A stretch of 64,000 bases of DNA from contig NZ_RKHQ01000002.1 of NCBI RefSeq assembly GCF_003751805.1, positions 1 to 64,000 of the forward strand, written 5' to 3'. Below, in pieces: positions 52,421 to 61,292 of this stretch. The translations under genes and the position numbers were made by a program. The notes under the pieces are model-generated. The model saw nothing but the letters and a program-made list of their open reading frames with translations, did not search any database and was not told the DNA's origin. Each line of letters opens with the position of its first letter. Position 1 is the stretch's first letter. The DNA comes from Salana multivorans (lineage in GTDB: Bacteria; Actinomycetota; Actinomycetes; Actinomycetales; Beutenbergiaceae).

Positions 52421-53224
52421 GTGACCCGGCGACGTCCGGCGGCGCAGGCCCGCAAGCCGGAGGTGGCCACCGTCCGCGGGTTCCGGGTGGTCGACGCGCT
52501 GACGATCTCGCCGGGGTTCCGCCGGGTCGTCGTCCGCAACGAGGACGAGGACTTCGACGAGGAGTTCTCCTACCTCGGCTACGACCACTGGTTCCGCCTC
52601 TTCCTCCCGGTGCCCGGGCGGCCGCTCGAGCTGCCGCTCGGCGGGCTGGACGGCTGGCACCAGCGCCTGCTCGCGATGCCGGACGAGGTCCGCCCGATCG
52701 TCCGCAACTACACGATCCGCGCCGCCCGGCGCGACTCGGCCGGCTGGGAGCTCGACGTCGACTTCGTCCTGCACCGCGGAGCGTCGGGCGAGGTGGAGGG
52801 CGAGGCGGCCGGCTGGGCGCTGGCGTGCCGGCCCGGGGACGAGCTGGGCTTCCTCGACCAGGGCTGCATCTTCACCGCGTACGACGAGCGGCCGCTGCTC
52901 CTCGTGACGGACGAGACGGGCCTGCCCGGCGTCGAGGCGATCCTCGCGACGCTCGACCACGACCGCGTCACGACGGTCGTCGAGGTGGCGTCGGAGGAGG
53001 ACCGGCGCGAGCTCGCGGGGCCCGGGGCGTCATGGACGGCGCGCCGGCCGGGCCAGGGGTACGGCGACGCGGCGCTGGAGGTGCTGCGCGGGACGAGCAT
53101 CGACCCGGCCTGCAGCGCCTACATCGTCGGCGAGTCGGCGTTCGTGCTCCGGGCGCGCACGGTCTGCCGGCGGGCCGGCGTCGCGAAGGAGGCGATCGGC
53201 TTCTGCGGGTACTGGCGGCTGTGA
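52421..53224 (+). CDS. Siderophore-interacting protein (ferric-siderophore reductase)
   Basis: 267 residues of the ViuB/YqjH type: an FAD-binding domain with VRNYTIRAARRDSAGWELDV (RxYTxR motif, about 91-97) and GFLDQGCIFTAY, and an NAD(P)H domain with LLVTDETGLPGVEAIL. It frees iron by reducing the imported ferric siderophore in the cytoplasm. GTG start 40 bases after the binding-protein gene, so likely one transcript. Confidence 0.93.
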   Translation: MTRRRPAAQARKPEVATVRGFRVVDALTISPGFRRVVVRNEDEDFDEEFSYLGYDHWFRLFLPVPGRPLELPLGGLDGWHQRLLAMPDEVRPIVRNYTIRAARRDSAGWELDVDFVLHRGASGEVEGEAAGWALACRPGDELGFLDQGCIFTAYDERPLLLVTDETGLPGVEAILATLDHDRVTTVVEVASEEDRRELAGPGASWTARRPGQGYGDAALEVLRGTSIDPACSAYIVGESAFVLRARTVCRRAGVAKEAIGFCGYWRL

Positions 53225-53240
53225 GCCGTAGGCTGCCGGG

Positions 53241-53855
53241 GTGACGCGCATCATCGCCGGGGTCGCGGGCGGCCGGACGATCCAGGTGCCGCCGCGGGGG
53301 ACCCGCCCGACGTCGGACCGGGTCCGCGAGGCCCTGTTCACCCGCCTCGACAGCTACGGCCTGCTCGACGGCGCCCGCGTCCTCGACCTCTACGCCGGCT
53401 CCGGGGCCCTCGGGCTGGAGGCCGCGAGCCGCGGGGCGGTCGAGGTCGACCTCGTCGAGCACGACCGCCGCGCCGCGCAGACCTGTCGCGACAACGCGCG
53501 CGCCCTCGGGATCCCCGGCGTCGACGTCCGCGTGCACCAGGCGCGGGTCGAGACGTTCCTCGCGGCGCGTCCGGCGCGTCCGGCGGACGTGACGGGTGTG
53601 GCGGATCGGGCGGAGGACCCGCGCGACGACGCCTGGTCGCTCGTGCTGATCGACCCGCCGTACGACGTCGCGACCGACCGCGTCGACGCCGTCCTGCACC
53701 AGCTCGTCGGGCACCTGAGCCGGGACGCGGTCGTCGTGGTCGAGCGCTCGTCGCGCAGCTCGGCGCCCACGCCGCCGCCCGAGCTCGAGACGTGGCAGGA
53801 CCGCAGGTACGGCGAGACGACGCTGCACTTCCTCGAGCGCGCTACCGTCGGGTGA
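53241..53855 (+). CDS. rsmD: 16S rRNA (guanine-966-N2)-methyltransferase
   Basis: 204 residues. MTRIIAGVAGGRTIQVPPRG and TRPTSDRVREALFTRLD are the RsmD start; VLDLYAGSGALGLEAASRGA is SAM motif I and VLIDPPYD the catalytic DPPY motif. A 15-20 residue Arg/Ala-rich insertion precedes DPPY. GTG start; stop overlaps the next ATG. Normally sits next to recG and coaD; here 7.7 kb of transporter genes separate it from recG. Confidence 0.95.
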   Translation: MTRIIAGVAGGRTIQVPPRGTRPTSDRVREALFTRLDSYGLLDGARVLDLYAGSGALGLEAASRGAVEVDLVEHDRRAAQTCRDNARALGIPGVDVRVHQARVETFLAARPARPADVTGVADRAEDPRDDAWSLVLIDPPYDVATDRVDAVLHQLVGHLSRDAVVVVERSSRSSAPTPPPELETWQDRRYGETTLHFLERATVG

Positions 53856-54265
53856 TGAGCACGCAACGCCCGAACGACCCCGCCCCGTTCGACGGTCCCG
53901 CCGACGGGATCGGCTACCCGCTCGACCCTCCGACGTCGACCAGCGACGCCGGTCCGGCCGGCACCACCGGGCCGGCCGGCACCGCGGCTCCCGTCGCCCC
54001 GACCTACGGGACGCCGGCCGAGAGCCCCGAGGTCCTCGTCCCCACGCCCCTGCCGTCGCGCGGCGGCCTGAGCCGGTCCAAGATCATGGCCGCCACGCCG
54101 ATCCTGGCGACGATCGGGTTCTTCGTCTGCGGGTTCGCGTTCAACGGCTGGGCCTGGGCCTGGGTGTTCTGGCTGGCCGTCCCGCTCGTCGGCATCCTCA
54201 CGAGCGACGACGACGACCAGAAGCGGCTCCGCCGGGAGCGCAAGCGCGGCACGATCGAGCGGTGA
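53855..54265 (+). CDS. Small membrane protein of unknown function
   Basis: 136 residues. The first 85 are Pro/Gly/Thr-rich and disordered-looking; two hydrophobic segments follow (ATPILATIGFFVCGFAFNGW and WAWVFWLAVPLVGILTS, about 87-120), then a very basic tail (KRLRRERKRGTIER). A two-span membrane protein with a long cytoplasmic N-terminus is likely. It overlaps the rsmD stop by one base. No family recognised. Confidence 0.7.
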   Translation: MSTQRPNDPAPFDGPADGIGYPLDPPTSTSDAGPAGTTGPAGTAAPVAPTYGTPAESPEVLVPTPLPSRGGLSRSKIMAATPILATIGFFVCGFAFNGWAWAWVFWLAVPLVGILTSDDDDQKRLRRERKRGTIER

Positions 54266-54357
54266 GCTCCGCGACGTCGCCCGGCGTCGACCTCCCGGAG
54301 CCCGCCCGGTCGGCGTGCCACGGGACCGTCCGTCGTCCCTCCCCCTATCGTGAGGGG

Positions 54358-54939
54358 GTGCGTACCGCCGTGGTTCCCGGCACCTTCGACCCCGTGACGC
54401 TCGGGCACGTCGACATCGTCGTGCGCGCCGCGCGGCTGTTCGACGAGGTCGTCGTCGGCATCGCGCGCAACGCCGGCAAGACGCCGCTGCTCGACGCCGA
54501 GACGCGCCGGGCAGCGTTCGCGGGCGCCGTCGCCCACCTGCCCGGCGTGCGGGTGGAGATCGTGCCCGGCCTGCTCGTCGACTTCTGCCGCGAGGTCGGC
54601 GCCGTCGCGATCGTCAAGGGCCTGCGCGGCGGCGGGGACCTCGACGCCGAGGCGCCGATGGCCGCCATGAACCGCCACCTGTCGGCCGTCGGGACCGGCG
54701 ACGCCGGCGTCGACACCGTCTTCCTCGTGAGCGACGGTCGCCTCGCCCACATCGCCAGCTCGATGGTGCGGGACGTCGCGACCTACGACGGTCCGATCGA
54801 CGACCTCGTGCCGGACGGCGTCGGAGACCTCGTCCGCGCCGCGATCGCCGACCGCTCCGCCCGTTCCCGGACCGGCCGCGACAGCAGCGGCCCAGCTCCG
54901 TCCGTCCCGTCCGCCCCGACCCCGAGGGAGACCCCGTGA
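54358..54939 (+). CDS. coaD: Phosphopantetheine adenylyltransferase
   Basis: 193 residues; the penultimate step of coenzyme A synthesis. PGTFDPVTLGHVDIVVRAAR carries the (T/H)xGH nucleotidyl-transfer motif, RAAFAGAVAHLPGVRVEIV and IVKGLRGGGDLDAEAPMAAM match the pantetheine site (GGGDL instead of the common AVSDF), and HIASSMVRDVA is the SSSxVR-type motif. The C-terminus is about 30 residues longer than usual, Ser/Pro-rich. GTG start at 54358; the next GTG overlaps its stop. Confidence 0.95.
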   Translation: MRTAVVPGTFDPVTLGHVDIVVRAARLFDEVVVGIARNAGKTPLLDAETRRAAFAGAVAHLPGVRVEIVPGLLVDFCREVGAVAIVKGLRGGGDLDAEAPMAAMNRHLSAVGTGDAGVDTVFLVSDGRLAHIASSMVRDVATYDGPIDDLVPDGVGDLVRAAIADRSARSRTGRDSSGPAPSVPSAPTPRETP

Positions 54940-55427
54940 CCGACCACACCACGTCCACCGAGGACCCGGCGGCCGGCCTCCTCGCGCTGCTCGACGACCT
55001 GCGCGACGTCGTCGAGCAGGCGCGCGCGATGCCGATGAGCGCCTCCGTGCTCGTCAACAAGGCCGAGGTCGTCGACCTGATCGCCGCCGCCCGGGAGGCC
55101 GTCCCGGACCAGGTGGCCGCCGCCGACCGCATCGTCGCCGAGGCCGAGGGCGTGCTCGCCCGGTCGAAGGCGGAGGGCGCCGACATCCTCGCCGCGGCGC
55201 ACGTCGAGGCCGACCGGCTCGTCTCCGACCACGAGATCACGCGCCTCGCGCGGGAGCGGGCGGCGGAGATCGTCGCGGAGGCCGAGGCCAGGGCCGCCCA
55301 GCTCGAGGCCGACGCGGACGACTACTGCGACTCGCGGCTGGCCCAGTTCGAGGTCGATCTCGGCGCCGTCTCCAAGCAGGTCGCCGCCGGACGTGCGCGA
55401 CTGGCGGCGCGGCGCGGGGCACAGTAA
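54936..55427 (+). CDS. SepIVA/DivIVA-like coiled-coil protein
   Basis: 163 residues, almost entirely Ala/Glu/Arg-rich coiled coil (about 80-160: ADRIVAEAEGVLARSKAEGA, ARERAAEIVAEAEARAAQLE) after a short head containing PMSASVLVNKAEVVDLIAAA. Head and position between coaD and the DUF177-rpmF-rnc-mutM genes match the mycobacterial division protein SepIVA (Rv2927c). Role in septation or envelope growth is inferred by synteny. GTG start overlaps the coaD stop. Confidence 0.82.
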   Translation: MTDHTTSTEDPAAGLLALLDDLRDVVEQARAMPMSASVLVNKAEVVDLIAAAREAVPDQVAAADRIVAEAEGVLARSKAEGADILAAAHVEADRLVSDHEITRLARERAAEIVAEAEARAAQLEADADDYCDSRLAQFEVDLGAVSKQVAAGRARLAARRGAQ

Positions 55428-55548
55428 GGTAGTTCTTTGGTCCGCCGCTCGGCGCGACCCCCTGGAACACCCAGACACCCCCTGAGCCCGGTTGCGCGCC
55501 CTTCTGCCTGCGCCAGGGCCGGGCCGACACGAGAGGGAGCACCGCGTC

Positions 55549-56160
55549 ATGAACCCGCGCTCACCGTTCGTCGTCGGGGTGCACGAGCTCGTGCGTCGCC
55601 CCGGCGCGATGCACACCACCCGGCTGGCGATCCCGGCCCCCGGCGACCTGCGCAACGAGGTCATCGGCGTGCCGACCGGCGCCGAGGTCGAGATCGACCT
55701 GCGCCTGGAGTCCGTCGTCGAGGGCGTCCTCGCCTCGGCCCGCGTCCTCGCGCCGCTGGCGGGGGAGTGCGTGCGCTGCCTCACGGCCATCGCCGACGAG
55801 GCGGACGTCGAGCTGACCGAGCTGTTCGCCTACCCGGGCGCGATCGAGATCGACCCCGAGGACACCGAGGCGGAGGAGATCGCCGAGATCCTCGACGACG
55901 CCATCGACCTCGAGCAGGCCGTCCGGGACGCCATCGTCCTCGACCTGCCGTTCCAGCCGCACTGCCGGCCGGACTGCCTCGGCCTGTGCCCCGAGTGCGG
56001 CGTCGACCTCAACACGGCGGACCCGGACCACGGTCACGACGTCGTCGACGCCCGCTGGGCCGCGCTCGTCGAGGCCTTCAACCAGCCCGACGGCGAGCCC
56101 GACGAGACCCCCGGCGGCACCGCCGCACCCACCACGACCGGCGAGGAATCCGACCGGTGA
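55549..56160 (+). CDS. DUF177/YceD family protein
   Basis: 203 residues. FVVGVHELVRRPGAMHTTRL is the DUF177 N-terminal motif, GECVRCLTAIADEADVELTE the central one and CRPDCLGLCPECGVDLN a four-cysteine C-terminal site. The family is nearly always just before rpmF and is linked to 23S rRNA or L32 assembly; the exact function is open. A 121-base gap with no gene precedes the ATG, which has AGAGGGAGC upstream, so a promoter for the DUF177-rpmF-rnc-mutM unit is likely there. Confidence 0.92.
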   Translation: MNPRSPFVVGVHELVRRPGAMHTTRLAIPAPGDLRNEVIGVPTGAEVEIDLRLESVVEGVLASARVLAPLAGECVRCLTAIADEADVELTELFAYPGAIEIDPEDTEAEEIAEILDDAIDLEQAVRDAIVLDLPFQPHCRPDCLGLCPECGVDLNTADPDHGHDVVDARWAALVEAFNQPDGEPDETPGGTAAPTTTGEESDR

Positions 56161-56211
56161 GGAGTGCCGTAGACTTCTCTGCGGTTTACTGACGAAGGAA
56201 GAGGAAGACCC

Positions 56212-56400
56212 GTGGCTGTTCCCAAGCGCAAGATGTCGCGCTCCAACACCCGTGCGCGCCGCTCGCAGTGGAAGGCGACGCCCGCCGTGCTCTCCACCTG
56301 CCCCCAGTGCAAGTCGCCGCGCCTGCCGCACACGGCCTGCCCGAGCTGCGGCGCCTACAACCAGCGCACCTACGCCGAGGCTCTCCGCACCGACGCCTGA
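56212..56400 (+). CDS. rpmF: Ribosomal protein bL32, zinc-binding form
   Basis: 62 residues. [20 protein letters not shown] is the L32 start; CPQC (about 28-31) and CPSC (about 41-44) form the zinc site that the paralogue at 16234-16404 lacks. GTG start with AAGGAAGAGG upstream. It is the housekeeping copy in the standard DUF177-rpmF-rnc order. Confidence 0.97.
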   Translation: MAVPKRKMSRSNTRARRSQWKATPAVLSTCPQCKSPRLPHTACPSCGAYNQRTYAEALRTDA

Positions 56401-56408
56401 GGCAGCCG

Positions 56409-57131
56409 ATGCCGAAGGACGTGCTGGAAGCGAGCCCGATGCCACCGGTTGGCCTCGGGCCGCTTCTGTCTGCCCTGGGGGAGGACCTCGACCCCGAGCT
56501 GGCCGTCCTCGCGCTGACGCACCGCAGCTTCGCCCACGAAGCGGGCGGCGTACCGACGAACGAGCGCCTGGAGTTCCTCGGGGACTCGGTGCTCGGCGTC
56601 ATCGTGACGGAGTACCTCTTCATCACCTACCCGGACGTCTCCGAGGGCGACCTCGCCAAGCGACGCTCGGCGTGCGTGTCCCAGCGGGCCCTCGCCCGCG
56701 TCGCGCGTGAGCTCGGGATCGGGTCCTTCCTGCTCCTGGGCCGCGGCGAGGCGAACTCGGGCGGCTCCGAGAAGGACTCGATCCTCTCCGACACGCTCGA
56801 GGCCCTCATCGGGGCGACGTTCCTCTCGGTCGGGCTCGACCGCACCCGCGTCATGGTGCTGCGCCTGCTCGCCTCGACGCTCGCCGGGGCCGCGACGGCG
56901 GGGGCCGGCCTCGACTGGAAGACGAGCCTCCAGGAGCGCTCGGCCGAGCTCGGGCTCGGCGTCCCGTCCTACGAGGTGCGCTCGACCGGGCCCGACCACG
57001 CGCGGGTCTTCACCGCCCAGGTCCTCATCGGCGGCGACGTGCTCGGCGAGGGCACCGGCACCGCCAAGAAGTACGCCGAGCAGCAGGCGGCCGAGCAGGC
57101 CTTCGCCGCGCTCGTCGGCTCCGACGCCTGA
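56409..57131 (+). CDS. rnc: Ribonuclease III
   Basis: 240 residues. Catalytic domain signature [20 protein letters not shown] (about 43-62) with the acidic Mg ligands, and later [12 protein letters not shown] (second acidic pair, about 124-131); a C-terminal dsRNA-binding domain has [16 protein letters not shown] and [18 protein letters not shown]. Processes rRNA precursors and other double-stranded RNA. ATG at 56409, 8 bases after rpmF. Confidence 0.96.
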   Translation: MPKDVLEASPMPPVGLGPLLSALGEDLDPELAVLALTHRSFAHEAGGVPTNERLEFLGDSVLGVIVTEYLFITYPDVSEGDLAKRRSACVSQRALARVARELGIGSFLLLGRGEANSGGSEKDSILSDTLEALIGATFLSVGLDRTRVMVLRLLASTLAGAATAGAGLDWKTSLQERSAELGLGVPSYEVRSTGPDHARVFTAQVLIGGDVLGEGTGTAKKYAEQQAAEQAFAALVGSDA

Positions 57132-57135
57132 GCCG

Positions 57136-58104
57136 TTGCCCGAGCTCCCCGAGGTCGAGACGGTTCGAGCCGGTCTCGCTGACCACGTCCTCGGCCGCGT
57201 CGTCGCCGGCGTGGACGTCCACAACCCCCGCACGGTCCGCCGCCTGCCCGGGGGCGCCGGGCAGCTCGCCGACGAGCTGACCGGGACCCGGCTGCGCGCC
57301 GCCGTCCGGCGCGGCAAGTTCCTCTGGCTCCTGCTGGACGCCGCCGCCGGGAGCGACGCGCCCGGCGCGGGCTCAGCCCTCCTGGTCCACCTCGGGATGA
57401 GCGGCCAGCTGCTGGTCCGCGACCGGCTCACGGCCGAGGCGGGCGCTGAGCACCCGCACCTGCGCGCCCGGCTCCACCTCGCGCCCGACGACTCCGGCCG
57501 ATCCCTCGACGCCGAAGCGGCCGAGGCGCCCGGCGTCCCCGTCGTCCTCGACTTCGTCGACCAGCGCACGTTCGGCTACCTCGCGACCGACCGGCTCGTC
57601 GCGACGCCCGACGGCGCCCCCGGCGGCCTGGGCGCGCCCGACCCGCTCGTCCCCGCGTCCGCCGCGCACATCGGCCGGGACCTGCTGGATCCCGCCGTCG
57701 ACCTCGACGTGCTCGCCCGAGCCCTGCGCGGGCGGCGGAGCGCCGTCAAGCGCGCGCTGCTGGACCAGACGCTCGTCTCCGGGGTCGGGAACATCTACGC
57801 GGACGAGGCGCTGTGGCGCGCCCGGGTGCACCCGGAGCAGCCGGCCCCGACGCTGAGCGCCCGCGCGGCGCGTGCCGTCCTCGAGTCGGCCGCCGAGGTC
57901 ATGCGCGCGGCGCTCGTGGCGGGCGGGACGTCCTTCGACGCCCTCTACGTCAACGTCAACGGCGCCTCGGGCTACTTCGACCGCTCGCTCGAGGTCTACG
58001 GCCGGGAGGGCGAGCCGTGCTCGCGCTGCGGCGCCCCCGTGCGCCGCGCGTCCTTCATGAACCGCTCCTCGCACTTCTGCCCCCGGTGCCAGCGGCGGCG
58101 GTAG
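57136..58104 (+). CDS. mutM: Formamidopyrimidine-DNA glycosylase
   Basis: 322 residues from a TTG at 57136, fixed by the need for Pro2-Glu3 ([13 protein letters not shown]): the N-terminal proline is the catalytic nucleophile. H2TH motif [20 protein letters not shown] (about 215-235), and a C-terminal zinc finger CSRCG...HFCPRCQ. Removes 8-oxoguanine from DNA. An insertion of about 20 residues (about 100-130) lengthens it against the usual 280-300. Four bases follow the rnc stop. Confidence 0.96.
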   Translation: MPELPEVETVRAGLADHVLGRVVAGVDVHNPRTVRRLPGGAGQLADELTGTRLRAAVRRGKFLWLLLDAAAGSDAPGAGSALLVHLGMSGQLLVRDRLTAEAGAEHPHLRARLHLAPDDSGRSLDAEAAEAPGVPVVLDFVDQRTFGYLATDRLVATPDGAPGGLGAPDPLVPASAAHIGRDLLDPAVDLDVLARALRGRRSAVKRALLDQTLVSGVGNIYADEALWRARVHPEQPAPTLSARAARAVLESAAEVMRAALVAGGTSFDALYVNVNGASGYFDRSLEVYGREGEPCSRCGAPVRRASFMNRSSHFCPRCQRRR

Positions 58105-58296
58105 GTCGACGCGATGCACGAGTCCGGGGCGCACGCCGGGCTCGCCGCGGAGCAGCGGTCGCGGCTCCGCGACGTCATCGAGGGCCACGTCCGGACGGGC
58201 GCCGTCGTCCGCGTCCCGGCCGGGTGGTCCGGCGGGTCGGCCGACCTGAGAGGATGTGACCCGCTCACGACCGACGATCGACTCAGGGAGGCACTC

Positions 58297-58761
58297 GTGA
58301 TCATCTGGAGGGGCTGGGGCGTGCTCGCGTTCGTCTACGCGGCCGTCGGCATGATCCTGTTCGCGGGGGTGGCCTCGACCCTGGTGCCCGAGTCGGCGCT
58401 GCCGTTCACCATCGGGATCGGCCTGCTCCTCGCCGCCGTCGCGACCTGGTTCACCGGCATCGCGCTGAACCGGACGAGCCCCCGGCGCAAGATCGACGCC
58501 TGGGCGCAGGAGCGCAAGCGCCAGCTCGACGACCTCGTCGTCACCGGCCGGTTCTCGCTCGGTCCCGGTCAGCCCCAGCCGACGTCGGTCGCCCAGGCGC
58601 AGGAGATGGCCGACGCCCTGTTCGCCCACGAGCTGGCGCAGGCCCAGCGCGCGTTCAACGTGCACACGCTGTTCTGGATCCCGATGCAGTACCTCGCGTT
58701 CGTGTGGGGCGCCATCGCGCTGGCCGTCATCGTCATCGGCGCCGTCCAGGCGATGAGCTGA
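58297..58761 (+). CDS. Hypothetical membrane protein
   Basis: 154 residues. Three hydrophobic segments (WGVLAFVYAAVGMILFAGVA, PFTIGIGLLLAAVATWFTGI and at the C-terminus YLAFVWGAIALAVIVIGAV) enclose a cytoplasmic-looking helical region rich in Arg and Gln. The GTG at 58297 is chosen because AGGGAGG lies 8 bases upstream and the protein then begins VIIWRGWG; an in-frame ATG at 58114 would add 61 unlikely residues. No family recognised. Confidence 0.7.
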   Translation: MIIWRGWGVLAFVYAAVGMILFAGVASTLVPESALPFTIGIGLLLAAVATWFTGIALNRTSPRRKIDAWAQERKRQLDDLVVTGRFSLGPGQPQPTSVAQAQEMADALFAHELAQAQRAFNVHTLFWIPMQYLAFVWGAIALAVIVIGAVQAMS

Positions 58762-58925
58762 GCCGCCGGCGACCGACGGTCGCGGACGGCGACGGGATCA
58801 CCGGCCACGTCACCGCCCCGGCGAGGGAGGGGACGGCCGTCCGGGAGGGCGGCCGCCACCTCGGCCGGGACACCCGGACCACGGCCGGTTCGGGACTTGC
58901 GGCCCCCGCCCGGTAGCCTGCGAGG

Positions 58926-59558
58926 GTGACAACACCCACCACCGTCATGATCGTGGACGATCACGAGGTCGTCCGTCGCGGGATCGCCGACGTCGTCGCG
59001 GCCGCCGACGGGCTCGACGTCGTCGCCGAGGCCGGGACCGTCAAGGACGCGGAGCGCCGCGGCGCCCTGCTCAAGCCGCAGGTCGCGCTCATCGACCTCC
59101 AGCTCCCCGACGGCACAGGCATCGACGTCATCAAGGCGCTCGCGGTCAGCTCGCCGGAGACGCGGGCGATCGTGCTCACGTCCTTCGACGACGACGACGC
59201 GGTGTCCGCCGCCGTCGAGTCCGGTGCCCGGGCCTACGTGCTCAAGACGGTGCGCGGGGCGGAGATCGTCGACGTCGTGCGCGCCGTGGCCGCCGGCCGG
59301 GTGCTCCTGGACGAGCGGACGCTCACCCGGCGCCGCCAGGCCAACCCGGACCCGACCGCGTCGCTCACCGCGAGCGAGTCCAAGGTGCTCGACCTCGTGG
59401 CCAAGGGCATGACGAACCGGGACATCGCCGACGAGCTCGGTCTCGCCGAGAAGACGGTGAAGAACCACGTGACGTCGATGCTCGCGAAGCTCGGCCTCTC
59501 CCGCCGCACGCAGGTCATCGCCTGGGTGGCGAGCCAGCACACGCAGTCCTGGCGCTAG
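58926..59558 (+). CDS. NarL/FixJ response regulator (DevR/DosR-like)
   Basis: 210 residues. Receiver domain with acidic pair IVDDHE (11-14), phospho-acceptor Asp57 in ALIDLQLPDG, Thr in VLTSFDDDD and Lys in YVLKTV; then a LuxR-type helix-turn-helix, LTASESKVLDLVAKGMTNRD, IADELGLAEKTVKNHVTSML. Order and spacing resemble actinobacterial DevR/DosR. The histidine kinase gene is convergent with it, 36 bases beyond the stop. GTG start. Confidence 0.92.
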   Translation: MTTPTTVMIVDDHEVVRRGIADVVAAADGLDVVAEAGTVKDAERRGALLKPQVALIDLQLPDGTGIDVIKALAVSSPETRAIVLTSFDDDDAVSAAVESGARAYVLKTVRGAEIVDVVRAVAAGRVLLDERTLTRRRQANPDPTASLTASESKVLDLVAKGMTNRDIADELGLAEKTVKNHVTSMLAKLGLSRRTQVIAWVASQHTQSWR

Positions 59559-59574
59559 CCGGCCGATCGGCCGG
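59559..59574. terminator. Palindromic terminator between response regulator and kinase
   Basis: CCGGCCGATCGGCCGG is a perfect 16-bp palindrome beginning right after the response-regulator stop codon, between the convergent ends. Probably acts for both strands. No T-run. Confidence 0.6.
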
Positions 59575-59594
59575 GGCGGCCGACGGGTCCGGGC

Positions 59595-61274
59595 TCAGCC
59601 GATCCACGCCTCCCAGACGAGGGAGGACCCGCCGCCCGGGTTGGCCACCAGCCGCGCCGCGCCGCCGTGGTCCTCGGCCCGGCCGAGCAGGTTGGCCAGG
59701 CCGCTGCGCCGGTCGGACGCCGGCTCGGGACCCCGGCCGTCGTCCGACACCACGATCCGCACCGTCCGCGGCTCCACGTCGATGACGACGCGGGCGCTCG
59801 TCGCCTGCGCGTGCCGAGCCACGTTGGACAGCCCCTCGCGGACGACCGCGACGACGTCGTCGCTCATGTGGTCGCCCAGCCGCGCGTCGATCTCGGCCGC
59901 CTGCTCGCCGGCCGTGTCGAGCTCGGCGAGCTGCTCGCCGTCGAGCGTGAGGAGCATCGACGGCGCGAAGCCGAGGCTGGCGCGCGCGAGGGAGGCCTCG
60001 CGCAGCAGCCGCTCGAGCACGGGGAGCTGCTCGTCCCGGTCCCGCAGCGAGCGGACGATGCCGCGGATCTGCCGCACCCCCTCGTCGACGCCCCCGATCG
60101 CCTCGTCGATCTCCGTCACGACCGTCGGCTCCTCCGGCGTGCCGGCCAGCAGCTTCTTCGCGTGCTCGAGCCGCATGCCGGTGGCGAAGAGCTGCTGGAT
60201 CGCGAGGTCGTGCAGGTCGCGAGCGATCCGGCTGCGCTCGTTGAGCAGCGCCGCGATGTCCTCGGCGTGCCTCGCGGCCGCGAGCCGCAGCGCGAGCGCC
60301 GCCTGGCGCCCGAAGTCGGCCGCGACCGCGAGGTCCTGCTCGGTGAACGCCGGTCGGCCGGGCAGCCGGAACAGGATGAGGACGCCGAGCGAGCTCGTCG
60401 TGGCTCCGGCGCCCGCGTCGTCGTCGGCCAGGTGCGTGAGCAGCGGCGCGTAGAGCGCGCGCTCGAAGATCCGCGCCTCGGGGATGAACCGGTCCGCGTC
60501 GCGCGCGATGGAGTCGACGAGCACGCCGCTGGCCGTGTGGACGGACTCGATCGCCGGGCCGTCGGGCGGAAGGACGGCGCCGATGAGGGGTGCCATCCGG
60601 GGACCGTCGACGATCTCGACCATCCACTCCTCGTCCAGCGACGGCAGGACGATCGCGGCACCGTCCGCGTCCGCGACCTCGCGGATGCGCTGCGCGATGA
60701 GCGCGAGGACGTCCTCCTCCTCGGTGCCCTCGAGCAGCGCCGCGGTGATCTCCTGGGAGACCTGCATCCACCGCTCGCGGTCCTGCGCCTGCCGGTAGAG
60801 CCGGGCGTTGTCCATCGCGACGGCGGCCGCGGCGGCGAGCAGCGTCACCGTCTCGACGTCCTGCGGCGTGAACCCGCTCGGCTTGTTCGTGAGGTAGAGC
60901 CGCCCGAGCACGATGCCGCCGGCCATGACGGGGACGCCGAGGAAGGTGTGCATCGGCGGGTGACCCGGCGGGAACCCCTCGAACGCCGGGTGCTGGGTGA
61001 GGTCGTCGAGCAGGAGCACGCCCTCCGGCAGCGTGCCGAGCACCCCGTGGCCGCGCGGCGGGTGACCGAGGACGGCGACCTCCTCCGCGCTCATGCCCTG
61101 CTGGATGAACGTGGTCGTCTCGCCGTAGGCGTCGAGCTCGGCGATCGCGGCGTAGCGCGCCCCCGTGTGGTCGGCCGCGGCCACGACGAGCTCGGCGAGC
61201 GCGCGCTCGGCGTCGAGCTGGCCGGCGAGGTCGAGGAGCTGCGTGATGAGGGCGGGGGTGACGGGGGTGCTCAT
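59595..61274 (-). CDS. GAF-domain sensor histidine kinase (DevS/DosS-like)
   Basis: 559 residues, no TM segments. Two GAF domains (about 15-165 and 175-330), then HisKA_3 with phospho-acceptor His in ERSRIARDLHDLAIQQLFA (about 350) and an HATPase with LSNVARHAQATSARVVID and VSDDGRGPEP. The first GAF has the DosS/DosT-type run FPPGHPPMHTFLGVPV with His105 where I recall the haem-ligand His149 of DosS, and LGRLYLTNK after it, so haem sensing of oxygen or NO is plausible but unproven. Its likely partner is the convergent response regulator. Confidence 0.88.
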   Translation of the reverse strand: MSTPVTPALITQLLDLAGQLDAERALAELVVAAADHTGARYAAIAELDAYGETTTFIQQGMSAEEVAVLGHPPRGHGVLGTLPEGVLLLDDLTQHPAFEGFPPGHPPMHTFLGVPVMAGGIVLGRLYLTNKPSGFTPQDVETVTLLAAAAAVAMDNARLYRQAQDRERWMQVSQEITAALLEGTEEEDVLALIAQRIREVADADGAAIVLPSLDEEWMVEIVDGPRMAPLIGAVLPPDGPAIESVHTASGVLVDSIARDADRFIPEARIFERALYAPLLTHLADDDAGAGATTSSLGVLILFRLPGRPAFTEQDLAVAADFGRQAALALRLAAARHAEDIAALLNERSRIARDLHDLAIQQLFATGMRLEHAKKLLAGTPEEPTVVTEIDEAIGGVDEGVRQIRGIVRSLRDRDEQLPVLERLLREASLARASLGFAPSMLLTLDGEQLAELDTAGEQAAEIDARLGDHMSDDVVAVVREGLSNVARHAQATSARVVIDVEPRTVRIVVSDDGRGPEPASDRRSGLANLLGRAEDHGGAARLVANPGGGSSLVWEAWIG

Positions 61275-61292
61275 GCGGGGAACCTCACCGCG

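Noticed and set aside
58114-58296. 61-codon N-terminal extension of the membrane protein at 58297
   Set aside because: The extension has unnatural composition, while a strong ribosome site lies directly before the GTG at 58297.
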